NCBI GenBank assembly: GCA_021775995.1
Contig: JAJFGS010000013.1
Span: 620,001 to 684,000, forward strand
Length of the DNA stretch: 64,000 nucleotides
Origin: Alphaproteobacteria bacterium
Lineage (GTDB): Bacteria; Pseudomonadota; Alphaproteobacteria; Micavibrionales; Micavibrionaceae
Reading direction: 5' to 3'
Part shown: positions 1 to 7,563 of the stretch, piece by piece
How the letters are laid out: each line of letters opens with the position of its first letter
Numbering within the stretch: position 1 is the stretch's first letter
Position numbers and translations under genes: made by a program
Notes under the pieces: model-generated
What the model was told of the DNA's origin: nothing
The model's database searches: none
Seen by the model: the letters and a program-made list of their open reading frames with translations, nothing else

Positions 1-462
1 CGTGATGCAACCCAAACAGATTATGAATCTCATAAAAAAGATGTCATAAAAATCATGAAAGACCTTGGTATTGAATACGAGGCTGATAATCGCATTTTTG
101 AAGTCATTAATAAAATCGACATTTGTTCCGAAAACCGTCTGATTGAAATTAAGCGTGAGGCGCAATACGAATCTAATGTTATTCCTGTTTCTGCGCATAC
201 AGGAGAAGGTTTGGACAATCTATTAGAAACAATTGACGATTTTCTATCTCGCCATTCAAAATCCATTTCATATCATTTACCTTTATCTGATGGTAAAGCC
301 TTAGCTTGGCTTCATCGGCATGCTGAAGTTATAAATACAAAACAGGGGGCAGACGCCGCCGAAGTTTTAGTGCATATTGACCCTGCAAACCAAAATAAAT
401 TCGAAGGACTATTCCCTTATGCCCCAGTCATTCAAAAAAATGGATCCACAAAAGATAGCTGA
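1..462 (+). CDS. hflX: GTPase HflX, C-terminal part (5' end outside window)
   Basis: The open frame runs in from the left edge, so only the last 153 residues are present. HflX is a ribosome-associated GTPase that splits stalled or heat-damaged 70S ribosomes. Visible are the G4 motif NKID (about residues 38-41 of the fragment), the G5-type stretch VSAHTGEGLDNL, and the HflX C-terminal domain with the segment DGKALAWLHRHAEV. The Walker A and G3 motifs and the N-terminal HflX domain lie upstream of the window. Its end overlaps the start of the next gene by 44 nt, so the two are probably co-transcribed. In many alphaproteobacteria hflX follows hfq, which cannot be checked here. Identification is firm for the family. 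Confidence 0.93.
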   Translation, partial: RDATQTDYESHKKDVIKIMKDLGIEYEADNRIFEVINKIDICSENRLIEIKREAQYESNVIPVSAHTGEGLDNLLETIDDFLSRHSKSISYHLPLSDGKALAWLHRHAEVINTKQGADAAEVLVHIDPANQNKFEGLFPYAPVIQKNGSTKDS

Positions 463-1282
463 TATTATTAAAGAGGTGGCTTCTAGTAAAATTGTGCCTC
501 GGTTTCAGCAGCTTGAAAAACATGAAATTTCAACCAAATCTGGGCCATCTGATTTAGTCACCATTGCAGATTTAGAAGCCGAAATTGACTTAACAAGAAT
601 TTTTAAAGATATATTGCCTGGCTCTCATGTTGTTGGCGAAGAAGCTGTTTCAAAAAAGGAAACAGATATGAGTCTGCTCGCAACAGAAAGTGAACCTATT
701 TGGGTTATTGATCCCGTTGACGGCACAAATAACTTTGCGCATGGCAAACCTATTTTTGGAACAATTGTCGCTTTGGCACAAGGCGGAGAAACTATTCAAA
801 GCTGGATTTATGATATCCCCAATGATCGTATCGCCATAGCAGAGAAGGGGGCCAGTGTAGAATTAGATGGCGCACGCATTAGTTATCCAAAAATGGAAAA
901 CTCACTGAATGAAACGCGCGGATTTATCAGTCGTCAATTTTTACCCTCAAAACTCAAAGAAGAATTGAAAGAAGTTCTAGATAAAGAATTTGGTAACATA
1001 GAGACCTATATGTGTTGCGCCCATGAATATCTCGATATTTTGGCAGGAGAGGCACATTTTGCGATGTATTCACGTATCCGCCCTTGGGATCATTTGGCAG
1101 GCGCCATGATGATAGAAGAGGCGGGCGGTCATGTTCGCAAATGGGATAAATCTTTATATAAACCCGGTGATGAATACGGTGGGGTCATCTGCACCCCAAA
1201 TAAAGAAGTATGGGACAATATCCATGACTTATTGCTCAAACAATATTTAGAAGCACCTACTTCTGCGCGCGCCAAAGGGTAA
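419..1282 (+). CDS. Inositol monophosphatase family protein
   Basis: A 287-residue Mg2+-dependent phosphatase of the inositol monophosphatase / 3'(2'),5'-bisphosphate nucleotidase superfamily. Both family signatures are present: the metal site GEEA followed by WVIDPVDGTNNFAHG, and the C-terminal motif WDHLAGAMMIEEAGG. I start at ATG 419 because GAAGGA at 403-408 sits 10 nt upstream; the ATG at 440 has no clear ribosome site, and an upstream in-frame start at 377 would lie deep inside hflX. It overlaps hflX by 44 nt in another frame. A second, more typical SuhB-like paralogue lies at 27593-28402. The substrate cannot be read from sequence (inositol phosphate, histidinol phosphate or PAP are possible). 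It converges on mazG, overlapping it by 26 nt. Confidence 0.88.
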   Translation: MPQSFKKMDPQKIADIIKEVASSKIVPRFQQLEKHEISTKSGPSDLVTIADLEAEIDLTRIFKDILPGSHVVGEEAVSKKETDMSLLATESEPIWVIDPVDGTNNFAHGKPIFGTIVALAQGGETIQSWIYDIPNDRIAIAEKGASVELDGARISYPKMENSLNETRGFISRQFLPSKLKEELKEVLDKEFGNIETYMCCAHEYLDILAGEAHFAMYSRIRPWDHLAGAMMIEEAGGHVRKWDKSLYKPGDEYGGVICTPNKEVWDNIHDLLLKQYLEAPTSARAKG

Positions 1283-2045
1283 GCATTTCATCAAGAGACA
1301 AAGAACTAAATTCTACACCATCCTTTACACAATCTGCTTCCATACCTTCAAATCGTTTGATAAATTTATTATTGGCTTTACGCAAGGCTTCTTCTGCGTT
1401 CAATCCTTGCATGCGCCCATAGTTCACGAGACAAAAAAGTAAGTCACCAAACTCTTCTTCTTTATGAGTCTGCTCCGTTGCTTCTTTAAATTCTTCTATC
1501 TCCTCTTCAAGCTTTTTAAATGCACCTTCAGAATCAGGCCATTCATAACCAACCTTGGCGGCTTTCTTTTGTAGCTTATACGAACGGAGCAGGGCAGGCA
1601 GACCCTTTGTTACGCCGCTTAAGGCACCATCACTCTTCTTTTCTTTTGCCTTTTGATCGTCCCAAATCTCATTCACATCGCTGGCACTTTGTGCTTCGGC
1701 ATCGCCAAACACATGTGGATGGCGTGAAATCATTTTCTCTGCTACAGCATCCGCAACATCATCAAAAGAAAATACGTTATCCTCGGATGCCATTTGCGTG
1801 TGATAGATAACCTGCAATAACAAATCACCCAACTCATCCTTCAAATCTGCCATGTTGCCATTTTCAATGGCATCGGCAACTTCATACGCTTCTTCAATCG
1901 TATATTTTACAATTGATTTAAAATCTTGTTCCTTATCCCACGGACAGCCTTTTTCAGGATCACGCAAACACGCCATCACCCATTTGAGCTTCTCAATAGA
2001 ATTCTGCTCTTTAGAACAGGAAGGAAATTTAGGTTTTTGCTTCAT
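1257..2045 (-). CDS. mazG: Nucleoside triphosphate pyrophosphohydrolase MazG
   Basis: MazG hydrolyses (d)NTPs to (d)NMP and pyrophosphate and cleans the nucleotide pool. The protein (about 262 residues) has the duplicated MazG fold: an N-terminal half with RDPEKGCPWDKEQDF, the metal-binding EExxE-type helix IEEAYEVADAIEN followed by LKDELGDLLLQV, and a C-terminal half repeating it as LEEEIEEFKEA and EEFGDLLFCLVN. Start: ATG 2045 (MKQKPK) or ATG 2051, six nt upstream, are both possible; no strong ribosome site distinguishes them. A longer frame to 2102 is unlikely because it would run through the promoter region of the divergent gene. The 3' end overlaps the convergent phosphatase gene by 26 nt. 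Confidence 0.93.
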   Translation of the reverse strand: MKQKPKFPSCSKEQNSIEKLKWVMACLRDPEKGCPWDKEQDFKSIVKYTIEEAYEVADAIENGNMADLKDELGDLLLQVIYHTQMASEDNVFSFDDVADAVAEKMISRHPHVFGDAEAQSASDVNEIWDDQKAKEKKSDGALSGVTKGLPALLRSYKLQKKAAKVGYEWPDSEGAFKKLEEEIEEFKEATEQTHKEEEFGDLLFCLVNYGRMQGLNAEEALRKANNKFIKRFEGMEADCVKDGVEFSSLSLDEMLTLWRAQK

Positions 2046-2104
2046 AAACATGAGGTTAAGCAAATATATCTTAATTGAACACTTATTTCTGAAAAAGCCC
2101 AAGT

Positions 2105-2134
2105 TTTACATATATTTAACCTTTTTGATATACT
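2105..2134 (+). promoter_or_regulatory. Predicted sigma70-type promoter for the subtilase-like gene
   Basis: TTTACA (2105-2110) and TATACT (2129-2134) are separated by 18 nt in the gap between divergent mazG and the subtilase-like gene. The start site would fall near 2141, giving a leader of about 26 nt with GAGG at 2153-2156 before ATG 2167. Prediction from sequence only. Confidence 0.45.
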
Positions 2135-2166
2135 TTGATAAGAGTAAAAATAGAGGGTTTAGCCCT

Positions 2167-3816
2167 ATGGCCAAATTTGCACATTTTGAAAATACTCCCC
2201 TTTACGAATTGACCGATTTATATGTGCGTCATGATGAAGTTGCACGCCAAATACATGAAGATAGTTTACGCAAATTCACAGGCGATGACTCTTTACAAGT
2301 TGAACTCGTCAAACAAAATCCTGTTTCAGGAGATAGTGATGTCGTTGAAAATCTATCAAATTATGATTCTGTCTCTGTTAGTAGCGTTATAGGTGTATTA
2401 GAAACAACGGTTAACAATACAGCATTGTCGGATAATGGTGTTATTAATCAATTAAAGAAAACCATCGAAAATAACGATATGCCTATTTATGTTGTCTCTG
2501 CTGGAAATGAAGGAGAAACACAAACATCTTTATCACCTAAAGTAGCGAATTTTATTCGCACAAGTATTTCTGTAGGGGAAGCGAATTTAAATGGTGAAAA
2601 TGGCGCTTATATAGAAAAACATAGCTCTAGACTTAATCCTACACTGGCTTCGGACAGTCCGTTTAACCGTGGTGTAGCTTACCCCTTTATAACCTTAAGC
2701 CCTTCATTAGATGGGCACGAGGGGCTTATAAAAGATTGGGTAAGCAACGAGGAATACAGTAAAAGAGAAAATTCATTATTAGAAAGTGATTCCTATAAAG
2801 GAATGAATGATGAAGAAAAACTTGAAGCACAAAACCAATTTGAACAACTATGGCGAGATGCAGACTATAAAAATAGTCCAGAAGCACAACAGCAAGTTAA
2901 ACATTATTTAGACAACCCTGCAGAATTACATGAACGTGTTATTAACCATCTAAAAGAAAGCGGTATTCAAATTACTGAAAAACGTGATGGGTATGGGTAT
3001 GTCACAGACCTAGATGGAACATCTTTCTCTGCACCAGAAATGGCTGGAACTACATCTGGTGCCGTATATGAACAAGAACAACGTGAAGCGCAAGGGCTGC
3101 CCATACTAAGTAAGGAAGAAATTTCGACAATGGCTAGATTGGCAACAACGGACACCCCATACAGGGAAGGGCAGAAAGGCTTAGTTAATGTTTATAATAA
3201 CAAAGCAAATTTTGCCATCACAGAGTCAGGAGGGCATGGGGTCTTTCAACCAAATTTATTCCGTAGCTTGTTAGATAAAGCTTATGAGACCATTGAAAAA
3301 AATCCCCATATAGACCGGCAAGCCGTTGAAAGAAGGTTTACAGCAAGCCCAGATCAAGAAAACTTCAGTAGCGGAGAGACAGTAACTATTAATGCTACTA
3401 ATTTAGATCACAACATTGCCGTCGAAAGCATAAGAGTAGACTTTTACAGCGATACAGGTGTAACGCCCAAAATAGCATTTGGAGGATTAGATGGCGAACA
3501 GGAACGAAACTTAACCAGCAATCATTCTTCTAAACTTTTCTATAACAACAATGACGTGCATGAAGAAGGGTATGCGTGGCTAAGATTAGAAACAGATTTT
3601 GGTAAAATCGCAGAGCAGGGAGATCAATGGACTTTGCGTGTTAATAATATGAAAGGTGATACACTCTCAAATGCTGGTGTTACTGTCTATGGTTATAACG
3701 AAGGAGGGTTAATGCATCAGATGATGCAACATAGTCAATCACTCACCGCACAACCATCCGCGCCAACACCTAACGCCGAATTGAAAGCTAGTCCTATCGG
3801 ATATACCCCGCAATAA
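2167..3816 (+). CDS. Subtilisin-like (S8) protein with incomplete catalytic triad
   Basis: A 549-residue protein with parts of a subtilase fold. Residues 107-116 (IYVVSAGNEG) match the oxyanion-hole Asn motif (Asn114), and residues 281-290 (DLDGTSFSAP) match the Ser motif (Ser286), followed by EMAG as in active subtilases. The usual Asp (DTG-type) and His (HGT-type) motifs are not found in the roughly 110 residues before Asn114. The Asn-to-Ser interval is 172 residues, longer than usual, with a charged helical insert around 190-260. Residues 391-510 look like a beta-sandwich resembling a proprotein-convertase P domain. There is no N-terminal signal peptide. Start ATG 2167 is preferred over an upstream frame that would be antisense to mazG. 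It could be a pseudo-protease, or the active N-terminal half may have been lost. Function unknown. Confidence 0.75.
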   Translation: MAKFAHFENTPLYELTDLYVRHDEVARQIHEDSLRKFTGDDSLQVELVKQNPVSGDSDVVENLSNYDSVSVSSVIGVLETTVNNTALSDNGVINQLKKTIENNDMPIYVVSAGNEGETQTSLSPKVANFIRTSISVGEANLNGENGAYIEKHSSRLNPTLASDSPFNRGVAYPFITLSPSLDGHEGLIKDWVSNEEYSKRENSLLESDSYKGMNDEEKLEAQNQFEQLWRDADYKNSPEAQQQVKHYLDNPAELHERVINHLKESGIQITEKRDGYGYVTDLDGTSFSAPEMAGTTSGAVYEQEQREAQGLPILSKEEISTMARLATTDTPYREGQKGLVNVYNNKANFAITESGGHGVFQPNLFRSLLDKAYETIEKNPHIDRQAVERRFTASPDQENFSSGETVTINATNLDHNIAVESIRVDFYSDTGVTPKIAFGGLDGEQERNLTSNHSSKLFYNNNDVHEEGYAWLRLETDFGKIAEQGDQWTLRVNNMKGDTLSNAGVTVYGYNEGGLMHQMMQHSQSLTAQPSAPTPNAELKASPIGYTPQ

Positions 3817-3823
3817 ATAATTT

Positions 3824-4387
3824 CTAACCCGTTACAAGGTAGACAAGTTCAAAAGAACTTTCATTAATGGCCATTGAGAGAATCGCAATAAAAGCGGCCA
3901 ATTCCCACGGAATTTGCAAAACGTATTTTGCGATGAAGCCTGCCAAGGAATACATATAGATGGAAACAAGAATGAGATAGGGGGCCAAGTCTGAAAAACT
4001 ATAGGTGCCCACAGCCATCATGATGATAAAAGGAAGATACAGTATAACAGCAATTAAAGACGCCCAGTTTGATACAGTAATATATTTAACAAAGTATTCT
4101 TGTCTTTTTAAAAACTTACATAGGTAGTAGCTAAGCGTTACCAATAGCGCTATCACCAGTATAAATTTAACAATGAAAATTATAATAATACTGTTTAAAG
4201 ACATGTTTTGTAGATTGGGATCAACAGCATATAAGTACGGAATACTAATTGGAATAAGGGCAATGTTTAAAAACAAAACATAAAACGAGCGTAAAAATGA
4301 ATTTAAGTCACCCGAAAAACGATCGAGACCAATTTTCATGAATAAAGAGATTTCAAAGACACCCAGAAGATACGTTTTTAGATTCAT
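3824..4387 (-). CDS. Multi-pass membrane protein of unknown function
   Basis: 187 residues with about five hydrophobic segments (roughly 33-52, 63-88, 101-125, 131-152 and 160-178), and a charged N-terminus. The topology and length recall Yip1-like small membrane proteins, but I see no diagnostic motif, so no function is assigned. It converges on the subtilase-like gene with only 7 nt between stop codons, and no terminator is evident. A 33-bp stretch of this gene (4165-4197) is repeated with 28 matches at 4403-4435, just upstream of its start, and encodes the same peptide on the minus strand, suggesting a decayed second copy. Confidence 0.6.
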   Translation of the reverse strand: MNLKTYLLGVFEISLFMKIGLDRFSGDLNSFLRSFYVLFLNIALIPISIPYLYAVDPNLQNMSLNSIIIIFIVKFILVIALLVTLSYYLCKFLKRQEYFVKYITVSNWASLIAVILYLPFIIMMAVGTYSFSDLAPYLILVSIYMYSLAGFIAKYVLQIPWELAAFIAILSMAINESSFELVYLVTG

Positions 4388-4645
4388 CTACAGATTATAT
4401 CAGCTTAACGATGAAAATTATAATGATGCTGTTTATGGCTGGAAAAGCAGAAAAAACTCTCCAAAAGAGCTTATTTTACCCTCATTTACAGCGAAAAACA
4501 TTGAAAAACATTGAATTTACATAATTCTCTTGCAATTTCTGGCAAAATCCCTTATCTTTGCTCATTGATTTTGCATAGTTACCACGACGGGCGCGAGTTA
4601 TGCTTGATGACCATCGTAGTTAAATTTAAAGGTTATAATTAGAAA
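4388..4645. other. Intergenic region with gene remnant, direct repeat and hairpin
   Basis: This 258-bp gap holds the minus-strand remnant of the neighbouring membrane gene (4403-4435), a direct repeat of GAAAAACATT (4493-4512), a possible promoter TTGCAA (4530-4535) with TTATCT (4552-4557) at 16-nt spacing, and an imperfect stem pairing ACCACGACGG (from about 4580) with CCATCGTAGT (ending near 4620) in the leader of the next gene. No other coding potential was seen. Confidence 0.4.
4530..4557 (+). promoter_or_regulatory. Possible promoter for the SLT-domain gene
   Basis: TTGCAA (4530-4535) and TTATCT (4552-4557) with a 16-nt spacer would start a transcript near 4564 with a leader of about 80 nt that contains an imperfect hairpin. 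Weak prediction. Confidence 0.3.
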
Positions 4646-6169
4646 ATGTTAAGTACTGATAAGCCATTCGTATTAACAAAAGAATATCTACTGGAAAGCA
4701 ACACGAACAGGCCTTTTCCTGAGAATGTTCGCCGTAAAACACCTAAAGAAATTAAGGCTGAGAGAGAAGATACCAACAAGGGACAGCAAAATATAGACAT
4801 AGCTGACCCTATAAAGGCAACAGATCAGAAAATCGCCAGCGGTCTAACCCGATTAAAGCAAGCTATTATCGGGGCCTTTTTTATATTCTCACACACAGGT
4901 GACGCACCGAAACCTGATATAGATATTTTGAAGGCAAACACAGTTTCTACTTCTGACTTCTATAAATCCCAAATGCCAGAGAAAACTGCTGTACCCACTA
5001 TCAAAGCCGAAACAATTAAAAAAATGAAGGCAGCAGCACCTTACGTTCCTATAGTCAGACCTCGTCCTAAAAACCCCGAGCCGCAACAAGAACCTGCGAA
5101 TCGCATGGTTCATGAGTCAGCAAAGGCATGGAAACTTGAATCTAACCGTAAGGCCCTTGAATCTAAGCGTAAGGCCATAGAAGAAAAGCGCAAAAATGAG
5201 CACAAAAAAAATGAGGCCGCTGCAAAAGGGGACTGGAAAAAGAAAAACGCTGAGCTGGCAGGCATTACTAACTACCAAAAGTTAAAAGGTGCTTTTCGAG
5301 AGGCAGAAAAAGAAACCGGTATTCCTATGTCGTTTTTTGCCTTTACTACTCCTTACGAAGGGACGGGGTACAACCCCAAAGCTACCAATAGCAGCACCAA
5401 AGCTTGTGGCCTTATGCAGACAAAGCCCGATGTCTTTCGGTATAACTATTATACATTCCTAAACAACCCAAAAGGACTCGTTAAGCGCGTACCTTATTGG
5501 GCTTTAGATGGACAACGTTACTCCAAAAAAGCAAACATAAAGAAAGCTGGAAAAAACCCAAGGCTGGCAAAGAAGCATTTTAACTACGTCGCAGCAGGAA
5601 CAACGTCCAAGGCAAGAAAGAAAAACCAAAGAAAGCTCGATATGCTTTGCAGGACTCCTTCTGTCAATTTGAGGATTGCCGGTCACAATATTCGCGTCAA
5701 TATGGGGAACGGCTTCAAGTCCATCCTGAAATATCGTGAACCTAAATTTTCTGATACATACTTTTTACAGGTCTTGGGCGGCAATGGCGCTGATCCATTC
5801 CTCGAAGCTTACGCGGACCCTAAAAAATGGGATGACCCAGTCTCCAAATATGTACCCAAATATAAAGTAGATGGAAACCCGAGTGTTTTCAAAAAAGAGG
5901 TCTGGGATATCAAAAACGGAAAGAAGATTAGAAGACTGGGCCACAGAGAACTTACAGTCAAAGAAACCTATGATGAGGCTATTAGAAAAGTAACTTACCA
6001 ATCGATCCCTAAGAAACTATACAGCGATCAGCTAGCAACTATCAGAGCTTTACAAGGGCGCAAAACTGCCAGAGCTGATTTCAACCATCCCCAATCAGGT
6101 AAACGCTTTGGCAAACATGAATTTGGCCAGCACAATACATTCAAAGGGCGCAATATCAGCTACGGCTAA
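4646..6169 (+). CDS. SLT-type lytic transglycosylase-like protein
   Basis: 507 residues. The segment from about 225 to 262 has the SLT/goose-lysozyme pattern: helix GIPMSFFAFTTPYEGTGYNP with a candidate catalytic Glu238, then ATNSSTKACGLMQ (residues 246-258), the usual S..GLMQ signature. Such enzymes cleave the MurNAc-GlcNAc bond of peptidoglycan. There is no N-terminal signal peptide; a single hydrophobic stretch (about 73-83, AIIGAFFIFSH) could be an anchor. Residues 155-200 are Lys/Glu-rich and probably helical. The 240 residues after the SLT core are very basic and match no family I recognise. This architecture resembles phage-tail or secretion-associated transglycosylases more than housekeeping Slt or MltB. 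Function in predation, phage or secretion is only inference. Confidence 0.72.
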   Translation: MLSTDKPFVLTKEYLLESNTNRPFPENVRRKTPKEIKAEREDTNKGQQNIDIADPIKATDQKIASGLTRLKQAIIGAFFIFSHTGDAPKPDIDILKANTVSTSDFYKSQMPEKTAVPTIKAETIKKMKAAAPYVPIVRPRPKNPEPQQEPANRMVHESAKAWKLESNRKALESKRKAIEEKRKNEHKKNEAAAKGDWKKKNAELAGITNYQKLKGAFREAEKETGIPMSFFAFTTPYEGTGYNPKATNSSTKACGLMQTKPDVFRYNYYTFLNNPKGLVKRVPYWALDGQRYSKKANIKKAGKNPRLAKKHFNYVAAGTTSKARKKNQRKLDMLCRTPSVNLRIAGHNIRVNMGNGFKSILKYREPKFSDTYFLQVLGGNGADPFLEAYADPKKWDDPVSKYVPKYKVDGNPSVFKKEVWDIKNGKKIRRLGHRELTVKETYDEAIRKVTYQSIPKKLYSDQLATIRALQGRKTARADFNHPQSGKRFGKHEFGQHNTFKGRNISYG

Positions 6170-6282
6170 ACCTCCAATCAGCTTAATAATATAAGTGGGA
6201 GAGCCCTCTCATAAGATCAGTCTTGATGTGATAATATATATTATGGTAATTAAGATATGTGTCTATATAGAGCTATGTAGAG
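6170..6282. other. Short AT-rich convergent gap
   Basis: Between the convergent SLT-domain gene and tatD. It contains a perfect 12-bp palindrome TAATATATATTA (6232-6243) and a 10-bp direct repeat AGAGCTATGT near 6269-6288. No convincing terminator is seen. Confidence 0.35.
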
Positions 6283-7101
6283 CTATGTATTAGGCTCAAT
6301 ATACGTCTTCTTCGCCTTATCAAACAACTTAAAGAAGTTCTCTGTAGTTTGCTTGGCGAGCTCTTCACGTGTCACATTATGCAGATCAGCAATAAACTGT
6401 CCCGTATGAATGACAAAAGCTGGCTCGTTTGTTTTACCGCGATGCGGCATTGGTGCCAAGTACGGCGCATCTGTTTCAACCAAAATTTGTGTCAGTGGCA
6501 CACTACGGATGATCTCTTGAAGCTCTACGTTCTTTTTGAACGTCGCCATGCCCGAGAATGACATGACAAAGCCTTCATCAATAGATTGCTGCGCCAATAT
6601 CTTATTAGAACTAAAGCAATGCATCAAAACTTTGGTTTTACCATCACATGCACCTTCATCACGTAATATCTGGATTGTATCTTCCTCAGCATCACGTGTA
6701 TGAATGATGAGCGGTAAACCCGTTTCTTTAGCAACATGAATGTGCTTAATAAAACCAATCTTTTGATCTTCACGTGGAGAGTTATCATAGAAATAGTCGA
6801 GCCCCGCCTCTCCGACCCCTACGCATTTGTCATATTTATTAGCAAGGATAATAATCTCATCAACGGTAATATCTTTTTCATCATCTTCGCCACTATCATG
6901 CGGATGTGTTCCTATTGAATGCCAAACATTGTCATGTGCCTTAGCAATAGTGGCAAGCTCATCCAGCTCTTCCCTGATACGGCAACAGATAGTCACCATA
7001 CCATCCACCCCTGCCCCTTTGGCACGCGCGATAATTTCGGACGGCGTCCCCGCCTCTTTAATGCGTTCATGATTTAAATGACAGTGACTATCAATCCACA
7101 T
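6283..7101 (-). CDS. tatD: TatD family metal-dependent DNase/hydrolase
   Basis: 272 residues, the usual length of the TatD/YcfH family of TIM-barrel hydrolases with 3'-5' exonuclease or D-aminoacyl-tRNA deacylase activity. Metal ligands are visible as DSHCH (residues 4-8), the Glu in VGEAGLDYF, the His in LIIHTRDA, the His in VLMHCFSS and the Asp in ETDAPYL. It is the last gene of a long minus-strand run and follows the EamA-like gene by 3 nt. In many alphaproteobacteria tatD directly follows metG, as it would here without the inserted transporter gene. Confidence 0.92.
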   Translation of the reverse strand: MWIDSHCHLNHERIKEAGTPSEIIARAKGAGVDGMVTICCRIREELDELATIAKAHDNVWHSIGTHPHDSGEDDEKDITVDEIIILANKYDKCVGVGEAGLDYFYDNSPREDQKIGFIKHIHVAKETGLPLIIHTRDAEEDTIQILRDEGACDGKTKVLMHCFSSNKILAQQSIDEGFVMSFSGMATFKKNVELQEIIRSVPLTQILVETDAPYLAPMPHRGKTNEPAFVIHTGQFIADLHNVTREELAKQTTENFFKLFDKAKKTYIEPNT

Positions 7102-7104
7102 AAG

Positions 7105-7560
7105 TTATGCCTTCAAGTAAATAATGCCAATTCCAACAAATATAAAAGTTCCACCGATTAAGGTTGCAATATTTATTTGAACCTCTTTCATAAGTATATA
7201 GGCAAAAATTAGAGTGAAAACAGGATAGCTAATCTCAATTAAATTTACAGTCGTAGAATTTTTTAGACTAATCGCATAGTAAATTAAAAAAGCTCCAATA
7301 ACATAAGATACTGACAATATCAGCAAGTTTAAAAGCATGTTTTTGTCTGCTTCCATAGCTTGAAATCCGTCTTTTAAATGATCCGTAAAGTAAGCGACAA
7401 CAACACTTATAATAAAAAAGAAAAAACCAGTTACAACCATGATAAACAATGGATGCAAAGCTTCTTTCATAACCTTTTCACTTAATGCATAGCTAAAACC
7501 CCACAAAATAGCAGCTATAAACGCACAATAAAACCAGAGATAGGAAGAAGAATGTAGCAT
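7105..7560 (-). CDS. Half-size EamA/DMT-superfamily transporter
   Basis: 151 residues with five hydrophobic segments and one EamA repeat, with the typical start LWGFSYALSEKVMKE and a last helix ending in GIGIIYLKA. Most EamA permeases carry two such repeats (about 300 residues). A single repeat would have to work as a dimer, as in small DMT transporters. It lies between metG (3 nt away) and tatD (3 nt away), so it is co-transcribed with them. The substrate is unknown. Nothing suggests a frameshift: no second repeat is detectable in the neighbouring sequence. Confidence 0.72.
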   Translation of the reverse strand: MLHSSSYLWFYCAFIAAILWGFSYALSEKVMKEALHPLFIMVVTGFFFFIISVVVAYFTDHLKDGFQAMEADKNMLLNLLILSVSYVIGAFLIYYAISLKNSTTVNLIEISYPVFTLIFAYILMKEVQINIATLIGGTFIFVGIGIIYLKA

Positions 7561-7563
7561 ATT

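Noticed and set aside
1852-2166. N-terminal extension of the subtilase-like protein upstream of ATG 2167
   Set aside because: It would be antisense to the conserved mazG coding sequence, and a promoter and ribosome site lie just before 2167.
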